A DNA stretch of 64,000 nt, taken from Pseudovibrio denitrificans JCM 12308 (GTDB taxonomy: Bacteria; Pseudomonadota; Alphaproteobacteria; Rhizobiales; Stappiaceae). A program made the position numbers and the translations under genes. Below the pieces are notes generated by a model. It saw only the letters and a list, made by a program, of their open reading frames with translations, was not told the DNA's origin and searched no databases. The stretch lies in the NCBI RefSeq assembly GCF_001310815.1, contig NZ_BAZK01000019.1, positions 1 to 64,000 on the forward strand, written 5' to 3'. This document shows positions 29,128-38,298 of the stretch, one piece after another. Position 1 is the stretch's first letter. Each line of letters starts with the position of its first letter.

Positions 29128-30990
29128 CTACTCTTTAGGTGCATCCCACCAGTTGTCGTACTGCATGCCGTATAGCGGTGTCTTCTCCGGATGCTCCACC
29201 GTTGTCCAGCGCGCTACCCATTCAGCCGGGGCGTGATAGAGCGGGATTGCATAGAAGCCGGAGATCAGAACACGGTCAAACGCGCGCACTGTGGCAACGA
29301 ACTCTTCGCGGCTGCGGGCTGCAACCATGGCATCTATCAAAGCATCAATGGCAGGTTCTTTTGCGCCAACGATGTTTCTGGAGCTTTTGGTGTCAGCTGC
29401 CTGAGACGACCAACGGGCGTACTGCTCGCCGCCCGGAGATAGTGAAGCGAACCATGTGTTGAAGAGGGCGTCGAACTCAAAGGAGGCACGGCGTTCTTCA
29501 AACTGCGCTGCATCCACCATGCGCACAGCAAGATCGATGCCCAGAAGCTTCGCAGTTCGTTGCACGGCCAGAGCGACTTTCTCTTCATCCTGCACACGCA
29601 CGAGGATCTCGAATGCAAATGGTTCGCCGGTTTCAGCGTTCACCAGTTTGCCCTGATCCAGTTTGTAACCAGCTTGTTTGAACAGGTTCAAAGCATCCCG
29701 CAGCACCTTGCGGTCGCGTCCGGAGCCATCAGCTTCTGATGGACGCCATGTGCCAGCAAGGACATCATCAGTTACTACATTCGGGAATGGCTCGAGCAGT
29801 TTCTTTTCCATGTCACTCGCAGGGCGACCGATGGAGGAAAGCTCTGAGTTGTCCCAGTAACCGTCCGTACGCTGGTACAGACCGTTGAACAGGGTTCTGT
29901 TGATCCACTTGAAGTCGAGCAGCATTCCGAGAGCCTGACGCACACGCTTATCTGCAAATTGCGCGCGGCGGGTGTTGAACGCGATCCCAGTCATGGCTGG
30001 AGGCGTGCCACGCTCAAACACATCTTTGACCACTTTGCCTTCTTCAAACGCCGGGAAGTTGCCCGCGCTCTCCCAGAGGCTTGGGTTGGCGTAGATCAGG
30101 GCTTCAGTGTCACCTTTGCGGAAGGCTTCCTGCAGGGCGTTGTAATCGCGGAAGTAGTCGACAGTGACTTCGTTGAAGTTATCGAAACCGATTTTCTGCG
30201 GCAGATCTTTGGCCCAGTAATCGTCACGGCGCGTGTAGGTGGTACGACGGCCCGGATTGATCTCTGAGAAAATATAGGGACCAGTGCCGACTGGTGGTGT
30301 CAGCGTGGTGTTGCCAAAGGTCTTGGGATCGGTTGTCCGGCTGTTGAAGATTGGCGCCAGTGCGATGAGGAGTGGCAGTTCACGGTCGCTGCCGTCTTTA
30401 AAGTGCAGCTTTACGGAGCGCTCCCCGGTTTTTTCGAAGTTGACGACTTTTCCGTACCAGCGTGCATATGGCGGGCGGCCATGATCTCGGATGGTTTCCA
30501 GAGAAAAGATAATGTCTTCAACGGTTAAAGGATCTCCGTTGGAGAATTTCGCATTTGGATTTAAGCGAAACTCGATCCAGTTGCGTTCTTCCGGCATACG
30601 CACGGCTTCTGCAAGGTGTGCATACAATGTGAATGCTTCATCGTTGCTGCGCAGAAGCAGGCTTTCCAGAATGTAGTTGCCCATCTGGCGCTCTTTCATG
30701 CCGCGCGCAGAGGTCCATGCCCCTTTGAGGGCAAAGGAATTCAGACTATCAAAAGTACCTTGAACGCCGAGAGAGAGACGACCGCCTTTGGGTGCTTCAG
30801 GATTGGCATAGGGCAGGTGGGTGTAATCTACTGGCAGAGCAGGTTTGCCATGCATTGCAATACCATGGCTCCATGGCACCGTATCCTGTGCAAGGGCGGT
30901 TGAGTAAGCTAATGTTGCCACACCGGAAAGGACAACAAGACCCTTCGCAAATTTATTTATTCCATTCACATAGGATCGGAAATGAGACAT
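29128..30990 (-). CDS. Extracellular solute-binding protein, family 5 (YejA-like)
   Basis: 620 aa periplasmic binding protein of the peptide/nickel class. I start at the ATG at 30990, with AGGAG 8 nt before it. The n-region and hydrophobic core (KFAKGLVVLSGVATLAYSTALA) make a signal peptide cut near ALAQD. Family 5 hallmarks are YTHLPYANPEAPKGGRLSLGV, FRLNPNAKFSNGDPLTVEDIIFSLE, PVGTGPYIF and RRAQFADKRVRQALGMLLDFKWINRTLF. The architecture matches YejA, which delivers peptides to YejBEF. The permease and ATPase genes are not beside it, so it is an orphan or the partners lie elsewhere. Confidence 0.88.
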   Translation of the reverse strand: MSHFRSYVNGINKFAKGLVVLSGVATLAYSTALAQDTVPWSHGIAMHGKPALPVDYTHLPYANPEAPKGGRLSLGVQGTFDSLNSFALKGAWTSARGMKERQMGNYILESLLLRSNDEAFTLYAHLAEAVRMPEERNWIEFRLNPNAKFSNGDPLTVEDIIFSLETIRDHGRPPYARWYGKVVNFEKTGERSVKLHFKDGSDRELPLLIALAPIFNSRTTDPKTFGNTTLTPPVGTGPYIFSEINPGRRTTYTRRDDYWAKDLPQKIGFDNFNEVTVDYFRDYNALQEAFRKGDTEALIYANPSLWESAGNFPAFEEGKVVKDVFERGTPPAMTGIAFNTRRAQFADKRVRQALGMLLDFKWINRTLFNGLYQRTDGYWDNSELSSIGRPASDMEKKLLEPFPNVVTDDVLAGTWRPSEADGSGRDRKVLRDALNLFKQAGYKLDQGKLVNAETGEPFAFEILVRVQDEEKVALAVQRTAKLLGIDLAVRMVDAAQFEERRASFEFDALFNTWFASLSPGGEQYARWSSQAADTKSSRNIVGAKEPAIDALIDAMVAARSREEFVATVRAFDRVLISGFYAIPLYHAPAEWVARWTTVEHPEKTPLYGMQYDNWWDAPKE

Positions 30991-31291
30991 TCGAATTTCT
31001 CCTAGGGCGTCCGCAGAAACTAGCAATAATACGATTCTGAGGAAAATTCAGCCTACGAGGCTTTGGAAAAGGACAGTAACCACCCCAATCTATAGGTGGA
31101 AAAATGGCTTCGAGGTGTTTAAAGAAGTACATAAGTAGCATTTAACAGGTGCGTTGCCTTTTTTTCAGCTCTGTTCTGAGTATGCTTGGCGCCGAACAAG
31201 CAGTCAAAACACTGTTGAACCTAGAAATTGGTTGCTGCGTAATTGCCGGAGGCATCTTTTTGCACCGGATCAAACTTTGAGGAAATTTGGG

Positions 31292-31906
31292 ATGGCCGTT
31301 AATTTCAAGGGCGTTCTGACTGGTGGGATTATTGCAGCAATGGCCGCAGTTGGCTTTGCTGGCACCAGTGTTGCACAGAATGCACAAGCAGAAGATGCTT
31401 GGGTGAAAGTGTGTAATACTGATCCAAAATCCAAGAAGGAATTCTGCCTTATTACACAAGAACTGCGCACGGACACTGGCCAGTTCCTTGCACAGGCTGT
31501 TGTGCGTGAAGTGACCGGCGAAAGCCGCAAACTGCTGCACCTTGCTGTTCCTCCTGGAATGCTGATCCAGCCGGGTCTGCGTGTTCAGGTAGATGGTGGC
31601 AAACAGTCTGAAGCGAAATATACAATTTGTTTTCCAAACGCTTGTATTGCCGAAATGGTCATTGATGACACCTTTATCGGTAGCCTGAAAAAGGGTGGCA
31701 AGCTGATCATCACCACACTGAACCAGCAGGGTAAGGCTCGTCCATTCGACCTGACCTTGAAAGGGTTCACCCGTATTTATGATGGTGAAGCGATCAAGCC
31801 TGAAGAACTCCAGGCAAAGCAGGAGCGCCTGCAGTCTGAACTTCAGAAGCGCGCAGAAGCCGCTCGTCAGAAGCTGATTGAGCAGCAGCGTCAGGCAAAC
31901 CAGTAA
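31292..31906 (+). CDS. Invasion-associated locus B (IalB) family protein
   Basis: 204 aa exported protein. The ATG at 31292 has GAGGAAA about 7 nt upstream and gives a signal peptide (FKGVLTGGIIAAMAAVGFAGTSVAQ). The IalB domain follows, with WVKVCNTDPKSKKEFCLI, GMLIQPGLRVQVDGG and CFPNACIAEMVID; four cysteines could form two disulfides. The C terminus (about 165-204) is a Glu/Gln-rich helix. IalB was named in Bartonella for red-cell invasion, but the family is widespread in free-living alphaproteobacteria, where its role is unclear. It is monocistronic, with a strong terminator after it. Confidence 0.88.
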   Translation: MAVNFKGVLTGGIIAAMAAVGFAGTSVAQNAQAEDAWVKVCNTDPKSKKEFCLITQELRTDTGQFLAQAVVREVTGESRKLLHLAVPPGMLIQPGLRVQVDGGKQSEAKYTICFPNACIAEMVIDDTFIGSLKKGGKLIITTLNQQGKARPFDLTLKGFTRIYDGEAIKPEELQAKQERLQSELQKRAEAARQKLIEQQRQANQ

Positions 31907-31930
31907 TTTGGTTACCGCGCTTTAGGCATC

Positions 31931-31966
31931 AAAAAACCCGAAGGAGATTTCCTTCGGGTTTTTTAT
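31931..31966. terminator. Bidirectional terminator between ialB-like gene and hspQ
   Basis: AAAAAACCCGAAGG pairs with CCTTCGGGTTTTTT around 6 nt. A run of A before and T after let it work in both directions for the converging genes. Confidence 0.93.
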
Positions 31967-32022
31967 TGATCTCTTGATCGTGATGAATTGCTGTTTCCAT
32001 GAGCGGTGTTCAGCAATAAGCC

Positions 32023-32355
32023 TTAATGGATCTCTACATCCTTGACGATGTAGTCGCCATCGGTTGTTTCATCAAAAAATTCTTCGACCTGCGGATGTCG
32101 CACAGGTTCGCCACTATCGTCTTTTTCCAGATTCTGTTCCGAGACGTAGGCGATGTATTCACTTTCAGCGTTTTCAGCAAGAAGGTGATAAAAAGGCTGG
32201 TCCTTGCTTGGACGTGCTTCTTCGGGAATTGACTCCCACCATTCTTCAGTGTTGTCGAATGTTGGGTCCACGTCGAAGACTATGCCACGGAACGGGTACA
32301 GGCGGTGACGAACGACCTGTCCAATTCTGAATTTCGCGGTTCTAATTGTCTCCAT
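32023..32355 (-). CDS. hspQ: Heat shock protein HspQ
   Basis: 110 aa protein of the HspQ/YccV family: FRIGQVVRHRLYPFRGIVFDVDP, EEWWESIPEEARPSKDQPFYHLLAE and YIAYVSEQNLEKDDSGEPVRHPQV are all in place. In E. coli HspQ binds hemimethylated oriC DNA and acts as a specificity enhancer of the Lon protease. In alphaproteobacteria it is short and single-domain as here. The protein is very acidic toward the C terminus. It is transcribed alone, toward the shared terminator. Confidence 0.93.
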   Translation of the reverse strand: METIRTAKFRIGQVVRHRLYPFRGIVFDVDPTFDNTEEWWESIPEEARPSKDQPFYHLLAENAESEYIAYVSEQNLEKDDSGEPVRHPQVEEFFDETTDGDYIVKDVEIH

Positions 32356-32533
32356 AATCCACCAAGCTTTCGAAGATACTGTATCTTGTCAGGGCGCCTT
32401 AAAGGTCATGTTGCGCGCTTATTGTCAAGTTATATAGCGCAGCAAAGAGGCGAGAGGCAGCACAAACCGATCAAAATGTGACGTTTGGGGATGAATAGCT
32501 CCTCACATTTCATTGATATGCACATCCGGAGGT

Positions 32534-32559
32534 TGAAGAGTGGTGCTGACCACTCTTCA
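32534..32559 (-). terminator. Hairpin after the malyl-CoA-lyase-like gene
   Basis: TGAAGAGTGG pairs perfectly with CCACTCTTCA around 6 nt, 7 nt after the stop codon. No T run follows, so it is a probable but non-canonical terminator. The rest of 32356-32533 shows nothing recognisable. Confidence 0.45.
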
Positions 32560-32566
32560 GGATTGA

Positions 32567-33603
32567 TTATGTGTAGGCTTCTGCCAAATCCGGGTCTTTT
32601 GAGATCACCAGATCCGCGAGGTCACAAATCACTTTTGCCTGTTTCCAGGTGGCGTCGTCCTGCATCTTTCCATCCAGCATGACAGCACCTGTCCCGTCTG
32701 GCATTGCCTCAAGAATTCTGCGGGCGAATTTTACTTCTTCCGGTTCAGGGGAGAAGACGGATTTCGCAATGCCGATCTGGCTTGGATGCAAGGTCCATGT
32801 ACCCAGGCAGCCCATAAGGAAGGAGTTGCGGAACTGTGCTTCACAGGCGGCTGGGTCGCTGAAGTCTCCAAAAGGACCGTAGAATGGTTTGATGCCTGCG
32901 GCGAGACATGCGTCGACCATTTTGGCAACGGTGTAGTGCCAGAGATCCTGCTGATAGCGAGTGCGTGGTGCGTCGCCATCTGCGTCGGCCAGAACCTGAT
33001 AATCCGGATGTCCGCCACCAACGCGGGTTGTTTTCATACCGCGGGAGGCAGCAAGATCCGCCGGGCCAAGGCTCATCCCGTGCATGCGAGGCTGGCTGTG
33101 GCGATGGCTTCCACGTTGTTGACGCCTTCTGCCGTCTCCAGAATGGCGTGGATCTGGATTGGTTTGGTGACGCCAGCCTTGGCTTCCAGTTGTGCGAGTA
33201 GTTGATCCAGATAATGGATGTCCCATGGGCCGTTGACTTTCGGCAGCATGATCACGTCCAGCTTGTTGCCGCAACGGGTGACGATTTCGGTGATGTCGTC
33301 CAGAACCCACGGACTTTCCAGCGAGTTGATGCGTGTCCAGAGTTTGGTCGAGCCATAGTCGTTTTCGTTGGCCATCTGGATGAAGCCTTCACGGGCATTC
33401 AGCTTTTCATCGGCTGGAATGGCATCTTCCAGATTGCCGAGAATTACGTCCACCTGAGAAATTATCTGCGGGATCTTTGCGCGCATCTTTTCGATGTGCG
33501 GAGGCACGAAGTGGATCATGCGTTCCAGCGCGACAGGTGGCTCAGCAAACGGTGTTGGAGCACCAATGGCCAGAGGTTTATAAAAGGAACGATAGGTTTT
33601 CAT
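32567..33603 (-). CDS. HpcH/HpaI aldolase family, malyl-CoA lyase-like, one apparent frameshift
   Basis: CoA-ester lyase of the CitE/Mcl1 type, expected to cleave malyl-CoA or beta-methylmalyl-CoA to glyoxylate plus an acyl-CoA. Signatures include [14 protein letters not shown] (metal-binding Glu/Asp), [41 protein letters not shown] and [16 protein letters not shown]. The frame of the start ends in a stop at 33073. The conserved PRMHGMS continues one frame over, so one base is missing in the GG at 33090-33091. With it restored the protein is 345 aa, a normal length. It is likely a base-calling error, because both halves are fully conserved. Substrate is inferred from the family only. Confidence 0.8.
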
Positions 33604-33779
33604 CTGGCTAGCTCCCTCCCAAGCCGAAATGGAAATTCAGGGAGAGAGTATACAGATAATTGTGCGGTGCAAAATCAGCTCTTTGGGCTAAGTCCTGAAG
33701 ACATTTACATTTAGGTAGAGTGGTTTGCGCAGCTTATGCGATTACTCGTCATCTCACACTTAGCGTTGAAATGGCCTGA

Positions 33780-34673
33780 TTAAATCCACTTCTTCATGAT
33801 CCACATCCACTGGGATGGTTCTTCGCGGATCCATTCTTCGAACTGGTCATGCATTGCCTGCGTTGTGGTGATGGCGTCCTGAACACGATCCTTGGTGCGG
33901 GCAACCGGGATCTCTTTGGCGAGAATCTCGAAGCGGGCGCCTTTTTTGCGGCGGGCAACCACAGCGATGAGACGCTTGTTCATGGTACGGGCCAGCGCAG
34001 CAGGGATGTGCGTTGCAGCCGAGGGCTGTTTGAAGAAGTCGATCTTCACACCGCGGCGATCCCTAACATCGGCAACAAAGGCAACCGAACCCTTTTTGCG
34101 CAGGATTGAAATGATTTTTGCGCCGGTGTCGTGGCCTTTGCAGTACAGGCCGAGTTTATAAAGAAAGTTACGTCGCTCGATCAGGTAGGATTCGGAGTAG
34201 GGGTTCTTGAGTTTCTGGTAGACACCTGCGAGGGGCAAGCCCAGTTCTTCAGCCTTGTCTGAAACCACTTCCCAGTTGCCGGAGTGCATGGTGACCAAAA
34301 CGGCGCCTTCGCCCACGGACGGCGCAAAGACCTCTGGATTTGCATAGGTAACGCGGCTCTTATCCTTGTGGATTTTTGAGAGCAAAACAGTCTCAGCGGA
34401 GACTCGACCCAGATTTTCCCACATATCCCGGATAATTTTGTCTGCTTCGTTGAGCGTCATTTCCGGGTAGGCAGCCATTATGTGTGCTTTGGCGCGAGCA
34501 TGCCTATGGGTCATTGGCGCGACGATGCGCCAGACATTTCCCATGAATGCGGAGGACCAATCCAGTGGCAGAGAGCGCAGAATTCCGCCGATAAATCTAA
34601 GCGCCAGCCATTCAGCTCGGTAGCTGAGCTTCTCACGACGTGTAAGGGGGCGACGGGATTTTTTAGCTTTCAT
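33780..34673 (-). CDS. Lipid A biosynthesis acyltransferase (LpxL/HtrB family)
   Basis: 297 aa inner-membrane acyltransferase that adds a secondary acyl chain to the Kdo-lipid A precursor. The catalytic HxxxxE motif is in VLVTMHSGNWEVVSD. It is followed by GVYQKLKNPYSESYLIERR, the VAFVADVRDRRGVKIDFF block and PSQWMWIMKKWI at the C terminus, which is the usual family end. A basic N terminus precedes one hydrophobic helix. Which acyl position or chain (including very-long-chain types common in Rhizobiales) is not decidable. The Kdo acceptor would come from the pathway of kdsA in this window. No operon partner; divergent from the AEC transporter. Confidence 0.9.
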   Translation of the reverse strand: MKAKKSRRPLTRREKLSYRAEWLALRFIGGILRSLPLDWSSAFMGNVWRIVAPMTHRHARAKAHIMAAYPEMTLNEADKIIRDMWENLGRVSAETVLLSKIHKDKSRVTYANPEVFAPSVGEGAVLVTMHSGNWEVVSDKAEELGLPLAGVYQKLKNPYSESYLIERRNFLYKLGLYCKGHDTGAKIISILRKKGSVAFVADVRDRRGVKIDFFKQPSAATHIPAALARTMNKRLIAVVARRKKGARFEILAKEIPVARTKDRVQDAITTTQAMHDQFEEWIREEPSQWMWIMKKWI

Positions 34674-34874
34674 ATTGGCCTTTGGGCGGATGGAGCTTTC
34701 CAGTTCCGTTTACTCGCATACTATAGTGTCGTAGTTGCCGGTATGCCAACCTCTGTAGAATGGCTATATACGCTCAACTCGGTCATGGTGATTAGCCAAT
34801 CAGTCTTTCAAAAGCAACTCATTCTCCAGTCGGAAGCGGAGAACACCAAAGAATTGCATGGGGAAATGGTTTAG

Positions 34875-35825
34875 ATGCTCAATGTTGTGAATTTGGCAAT
34901 GCCATTTTTCCTTCTCATCTTCTTAGGGTTCGTTTCTGGCCGTGGTGCGAAGCTTTCGCGCGATGGTCTGGCGTGGATGAACTTTTTTGTGGTTTATCTG
35001 GCGCTACCTGCCTTGTTTTTTCAGCTGCTTTCCGAAACTCCGCTGGAAGAGTTGGCCACCTTTGATTTTGTAGCTGCGACCACATTTTCAACCTTTGCCA
35101 TGTTCGCTGTAGCTTACTCTTTTGCGCGGTTTATTCTGCGGGGAAGCATAGGTGAGGCGACAGTTCAGGCGCTGGTTGGGTCTTATTCCAACATTGGTTA
35201 CATGGGACCCGGTGTGACGCTGGCCGTGCTGGGAGCAGGGGCTGCTGTACCAACGGCTTTGATCCTGTGTTTTGATACGATCCTGCTGTTCATTCTGGTG
35301 CCGATGATGATGTCCATTGGTGGGTCTCAGAACATCAAAGTGGGCCCGCTGGCCTTTGAGATTTTCAAGAAGATTGTCACTCATCCGTTCATTCTGGCGG
35401 TGTTTGCTGGCATTCTGGCAGCAGCGATTGAGTTCAAGCCGCCGGTTGCGATTGATCAGACGATATCGTTCCTGCGTCAGGCAGCTGCGCCCTGTGCTTT
35501 GTTTGCCATGGGTGTGACCATCGCTTTGCAGCCAAGCCGCAGGACAGCAAAGGAACTGCCGATCCTGCTGCTTATCAAGCTGGTCGTGCATCCGGTTCTT
35601 GTGTTTGTTCTACTGGAATGGATTGGTGGCTTTGACAGTCTTTGGATTTCAACTGCTGTTTTGATGGCAGCGCTGCCGCCAGCAGCTAATGTTTATGTGC
35701 TGGCGCAGCATTATTCTGCTTATGTGGAGCGGGCGTCGACTGCTGTTCTTTATGGAACGTTGGCTTCAGTTATCACGTTGCCAACGCTCATCTATCTCAT
35801 TCAGTCCGGAATACTCGTGCCTTAA
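34875..35825 (+). CDS. AEC family transporter
   Basis: 316 aa membrane protein with about ten transmembrane helices in two halves. Family signatures are MPFFLLIFLGFVSGRGAKLSRDGLAWMNFFVVYLALP in part, GSYSNIGYMGPGVTLAVLG and ALPPAANVYVLAQHY. AEC (auxin efflux carrier-like) bacterial members include malonate and other dicarboxylate or amino-acid carriers. No biosynthetic neighbour indicates the substrate. Its stop codon overlaps the end of the convergent hydroxylase gene by four bases, so no dedicated terminator separates them. Confidence 0.88.
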   Translation: MLNVVNLAMPFFLLIFLGFVSGRGAKLSRDGLAWMNFFVVYLALPALFFQLLSETPLEELATFDFVAATTFSTFAMFAVAYSFARFILRGSIGEATVQALVGSYSNIGYMGPGVTLAVLGAGAAVPTALILCFDTILLFILVPMMMSIGGSQNIKVGPLAFEIFKKIVTHPFILAVFAGILAAAIEFKPPVAIDQTISFLRQAAAPCALFAMGVTIALQPSRRTAKELPILLLIKLVVHPVLVFVLLEWIGGFDSLWISTAVLMAALPPAANVYVLAQHYSAYVERASTAVLYGTLASVITLPTLIYLIQSGILVP

Positions 35826-37099
35826 TTGTTCTGCGCGCGCATCAGTGTTGGCAGGCTCCAGGAAGGAGCGATGCCTTCGCGCATGAGCAGGCGGCGGACG
35901 AGTGGGATTCTGGAGGCTGTATAAAGCCCCATGGAACGTAGCATTTGCACGGGCAGGGCATCTGTCAGCAAGGACCTGTTGAGCAGATCTACTGCTGTTG
36001 TGCGGCTGATGACATCTGCTTTGCGGCTGCGATCGTACTTTTGCAGCAGTTCTACTGCTCCCATATCAGCCTTTGTGTGCTTGGCGTTTGAAAGTAATTC
36101 TGTAGCAACGGCCACATCGCGCAGAGACAGGTTGAGACCTTGTGCGCCGATTGGCGGGAAGGCGTGGGCAGCTTCCCCCATCAGCAAAGAGCGGTTGCCA
36201 CTCATGTGAACGGCGGTCAGGCCGGATAGTGGATAGACCTGACGCGGGCTTGCCAGCTTCAAAGAGCCGAGGACGAACTTGCTGAGCTTTTCCAGCTCTG
36301 CCTCTAGCGCTTCGTCTTTGTAGTTGTTCAGCTCTTCAGCGCGTTCTGGTGTCTCCACGTAGACAAGTGAGGAAGACTTGCCTGGAAGCGGTACAATGGT
36401 GAATGGGCCGGTGTTGCGGTGGAACTCGGTTGAGATGTTGTAATGCGGCAGGTCGTGTTTGAGGTTGAGAACGAGCGCCGCTTGTGGGTACTTCCAGTTC
36501 TTCGTCTCAATGCCTGCAGCGCGGCGGACCACTGAGTTTCTGCCATCGGCGCCAATCACCACCTGACACGTCAGATCCTGTGTGTTGTTCAGCTCGATGG
36601 TTGCCTTGTGATCGTTGCTGCTCACGTTCTTGATTGTGTCTTCCACGAGCTCGATGAGCTCGTTTGCATTGACCAGATCAAACAGAACGCGGTTCAGATC
36701 CTTGTTGAGAATGTTGTAGCCAAATGCAGGCAGATCCAGCTCAGAGGCTGCAAATGTTGTTTCCGGTGCGCGAATAAGACGATCTGTGCCATCAATCAGG
36801 CGCATTTTTTCCAGCGGGGTGAAGGATGCGCGCAGGTCTTTCCAGATGCCGATGTTATCCAAAAACTGACGGGAAGCGTCCATGAGAGCTGTGGTGCGGG
36901 CATCATTCAGATTGACTGGCGGGCCAATGAGAACAGTTTCAAGGCCGTTGCTGGCCAGTGCCAGTGCGGCAATCATGCCTGCGGGGCCTGTGCCTATAAC
37001 AGCGCAATCATAGCTCTTTTCCTGCGAAGGCGTGTTGTTTTTGCTTTGGCCTTTGGTGCTGTCAGATGCAAGATTGGCTGCCATTTTTTCATTCCGCAT
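35822..37099 (-). CDS. UbiH/UbiF family FAD-dependent hydroxylase
   Basis: 425 aa flavoprotein monooxygenase, expected to hydroxylate the benzene ring in ubiquinone synthesis. The FAD-binding GTGPAGMIAALALASNGL is near residue 35. The mid motif is VVIGADGRNSVVRRAAG, and the second FAD motif is LLMGEAAHAFPPIGAQGLNLSLRD, where the consensus has GDAAH. A low-complexity N-terminal extension of about 28 residues (Ser, Lys and Asn rich) precedes the domain; the start could also be the ATG at codon 6. Which ring position it acts on (C5, C6 or C1) cannot be said. Alphaproteobacteria often use UbiL or UbiM-type members. Confidence 0.85.
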   Translation of the reverse strand: MRNEKMAANLASDSTKGQSKNNTPSQEKSYDCAVIGTGPAGMIAALALASNGLETVLIGPPVNLNDARTTALMDASRQFLDNIGIWKDLRASFTPLEKMRLIDGTDRLIRAPETTFAASELDLPAFGYNILNKDLNRVLFDLVNANELIELVEDTIKNVSSNDHKATIELNNTQDLTCQVVIGADGRNSVVRRAAGIETKNWKYPQAALVLNLKHDLPHYNISTEFHRNTGPFTIVPLPGKSSSLVYVETPERAEELNNYKDEALEAELEKLSKFVLGSLKLASPRQVYPLSGLTAVHMSGNRSLLMGEAAHAFPPIGAQGLNLSLRDVAVATELLSNAKHTKADMGAVELLQKYDRSRKADVISRTTAVDLLNRSLLTDALPVQMLRSMGLYTASRIPLVRRLLMREGIAPSWSLPTLMRAQNN

Positions 37100-37354
37100 T
37101 TTGTTTGCGTTCTATCCTTGAGTATCTAGGGGATAAAACCTATCGGTTTCAAGGTAGCGCAGGCGTATAGTCCCCTAATGAAAAGAGCGTAACTATCCTA
37201 GCGCCAGCTTCACCATGTCGCAGGGCCTAGTTTAGATTTGAACTAAATCAATGTCGCATTGGGACTATTACTGGTCTATTAGAGAAGCTGCATACATTGC
37301 GCTGGTTCTGAAACCAATGGGTTTTGGATGTCCTGAATGATTTCGAGGTCGGTT

Positions 37355-38260
37355 ATGTCGCTTACCAGTCCGAAGACAGATTTTCAGTTGTCCTATCGGC
37401 TCCCTTACATTGTGCTGGGTGGAGCTGTGGTGCTGGGCTGGGTTTATCTGGCGGCTATGGTGGTCGATATGATCAGCCGCATGGACATGGGCGAAATGGG
37501 GCCGGGCATGGAACTGTTCAATCAGTTCAACATGTTCAAGGGCCTGCCGGAGCATGTGCGCGTGCAGCTTGCCTCGCTGTGTCTGCCATTGGCGCAGGAA
37601 GCATTTGGTATGCCGGGCCTCATCAACATGGGCCTCTATGACTATTTTCTGCTGTTTGTGATGTGGTTCATGATGGTGCTTGCCATGATGTTGCCCACAG
37701 CCATGCCAATGCTGCAGACCTACCATGAAGCGCGGGGCGGCAAGGCGATCTATGTGGTTGCAGGTGGTTATCTGGCCGTCTGGACTGCGTTTTCCATTGT
37801 CGCAACTGTGGCGCAGGGGTTGCTTCATGAGCTGGGCGTAATGAGCCCAATGATGATGCCTGTGTTTTCCAGCCTGACCATCACGACTGTGATTGCAGCG
37901 GCAATTTATCAGTTTACGCCTGCCAAGCAGGCCTGTCTGGACCGGTGCCGGACGCCAAATGTTGCTTTGGCCGTACACTCCGGCGAGCAAAAGCAGAACG
38001 CCTTCCAGTTTGGAATCGAACAAGGTTTGTACTGTCTGGGGTGCTGTTGGGCACTAATGGTGCTCATGTTTGCAGTGGGAATCATGAATATTATCTGGAT
38101 CGCGCTGCTTGGTCTCATAATGACACTTGAAAAAAAGAGCAAAACACCGTTTACAAGCTATGGAATAGGTATCGCGCTTCTGCTATGGGGCGGTGCAAAC
38201 ATCTATTTCGCTCGGGCGGACTTACCTCTTTTTGAAGCTTTGGGTGATAGATTGTTCTAA
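37355..38260 (+). CDS. DUF2182 predicted metal-binding integral membrane protein
   Basis: 301 aa with about seven transmembrane helices. I use the ATG at 37355, with GAGG 8 nt upstream; one at 37337 lacks such a box. DUF2182 hallmarks are visible: FVMWFMMVLAMMLPTAMPML, KQACLDRCRTP (paired Cys) and QGLYCLGCCWALMVLMFAVGIMN. The clusters of Met, Cys and His led to the metal-binding label. No function is established. An N-terminal Met-rich segment (MISRMDMGEMGPGMEL) adds to the metal-ligand impression. The usual DUF1326 partner is not adjacent here. It precedes pcs by 38 bp, so the two are probably cotranscribed. Confidence 0.85.
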   Translation: MSLTSPKTDFQLSYRLPYIVLGGAVVLGWVYLAAMVVDMISRMDMGEMGPGMELFNQFNMFKGLPEHVRVQLASLCLPLAQEAFGMPGLINMGLYDYFLLFVMWFMMVLAMMLPTAMPMLQTYHEARGGKAIYVVAGGYLAVWTAFSIVATVAQGLLHELGVMSPMMMPVFSSLTITTVIAAAIYQFTPAKQACLDRCRTPNVALAVHSGEQKQNAFQFGIEQGLYCLGCCWALMVLMFAVGIMNIIWIALLGLIMTLEKKSKTPFTSYGIGIALLLWGGANIYFARADLPLFEALGDRLF

Positions 38261-38298
38261 GTGGTACCTGCACTTAAAGAATAACAAAGGACCCCAAG

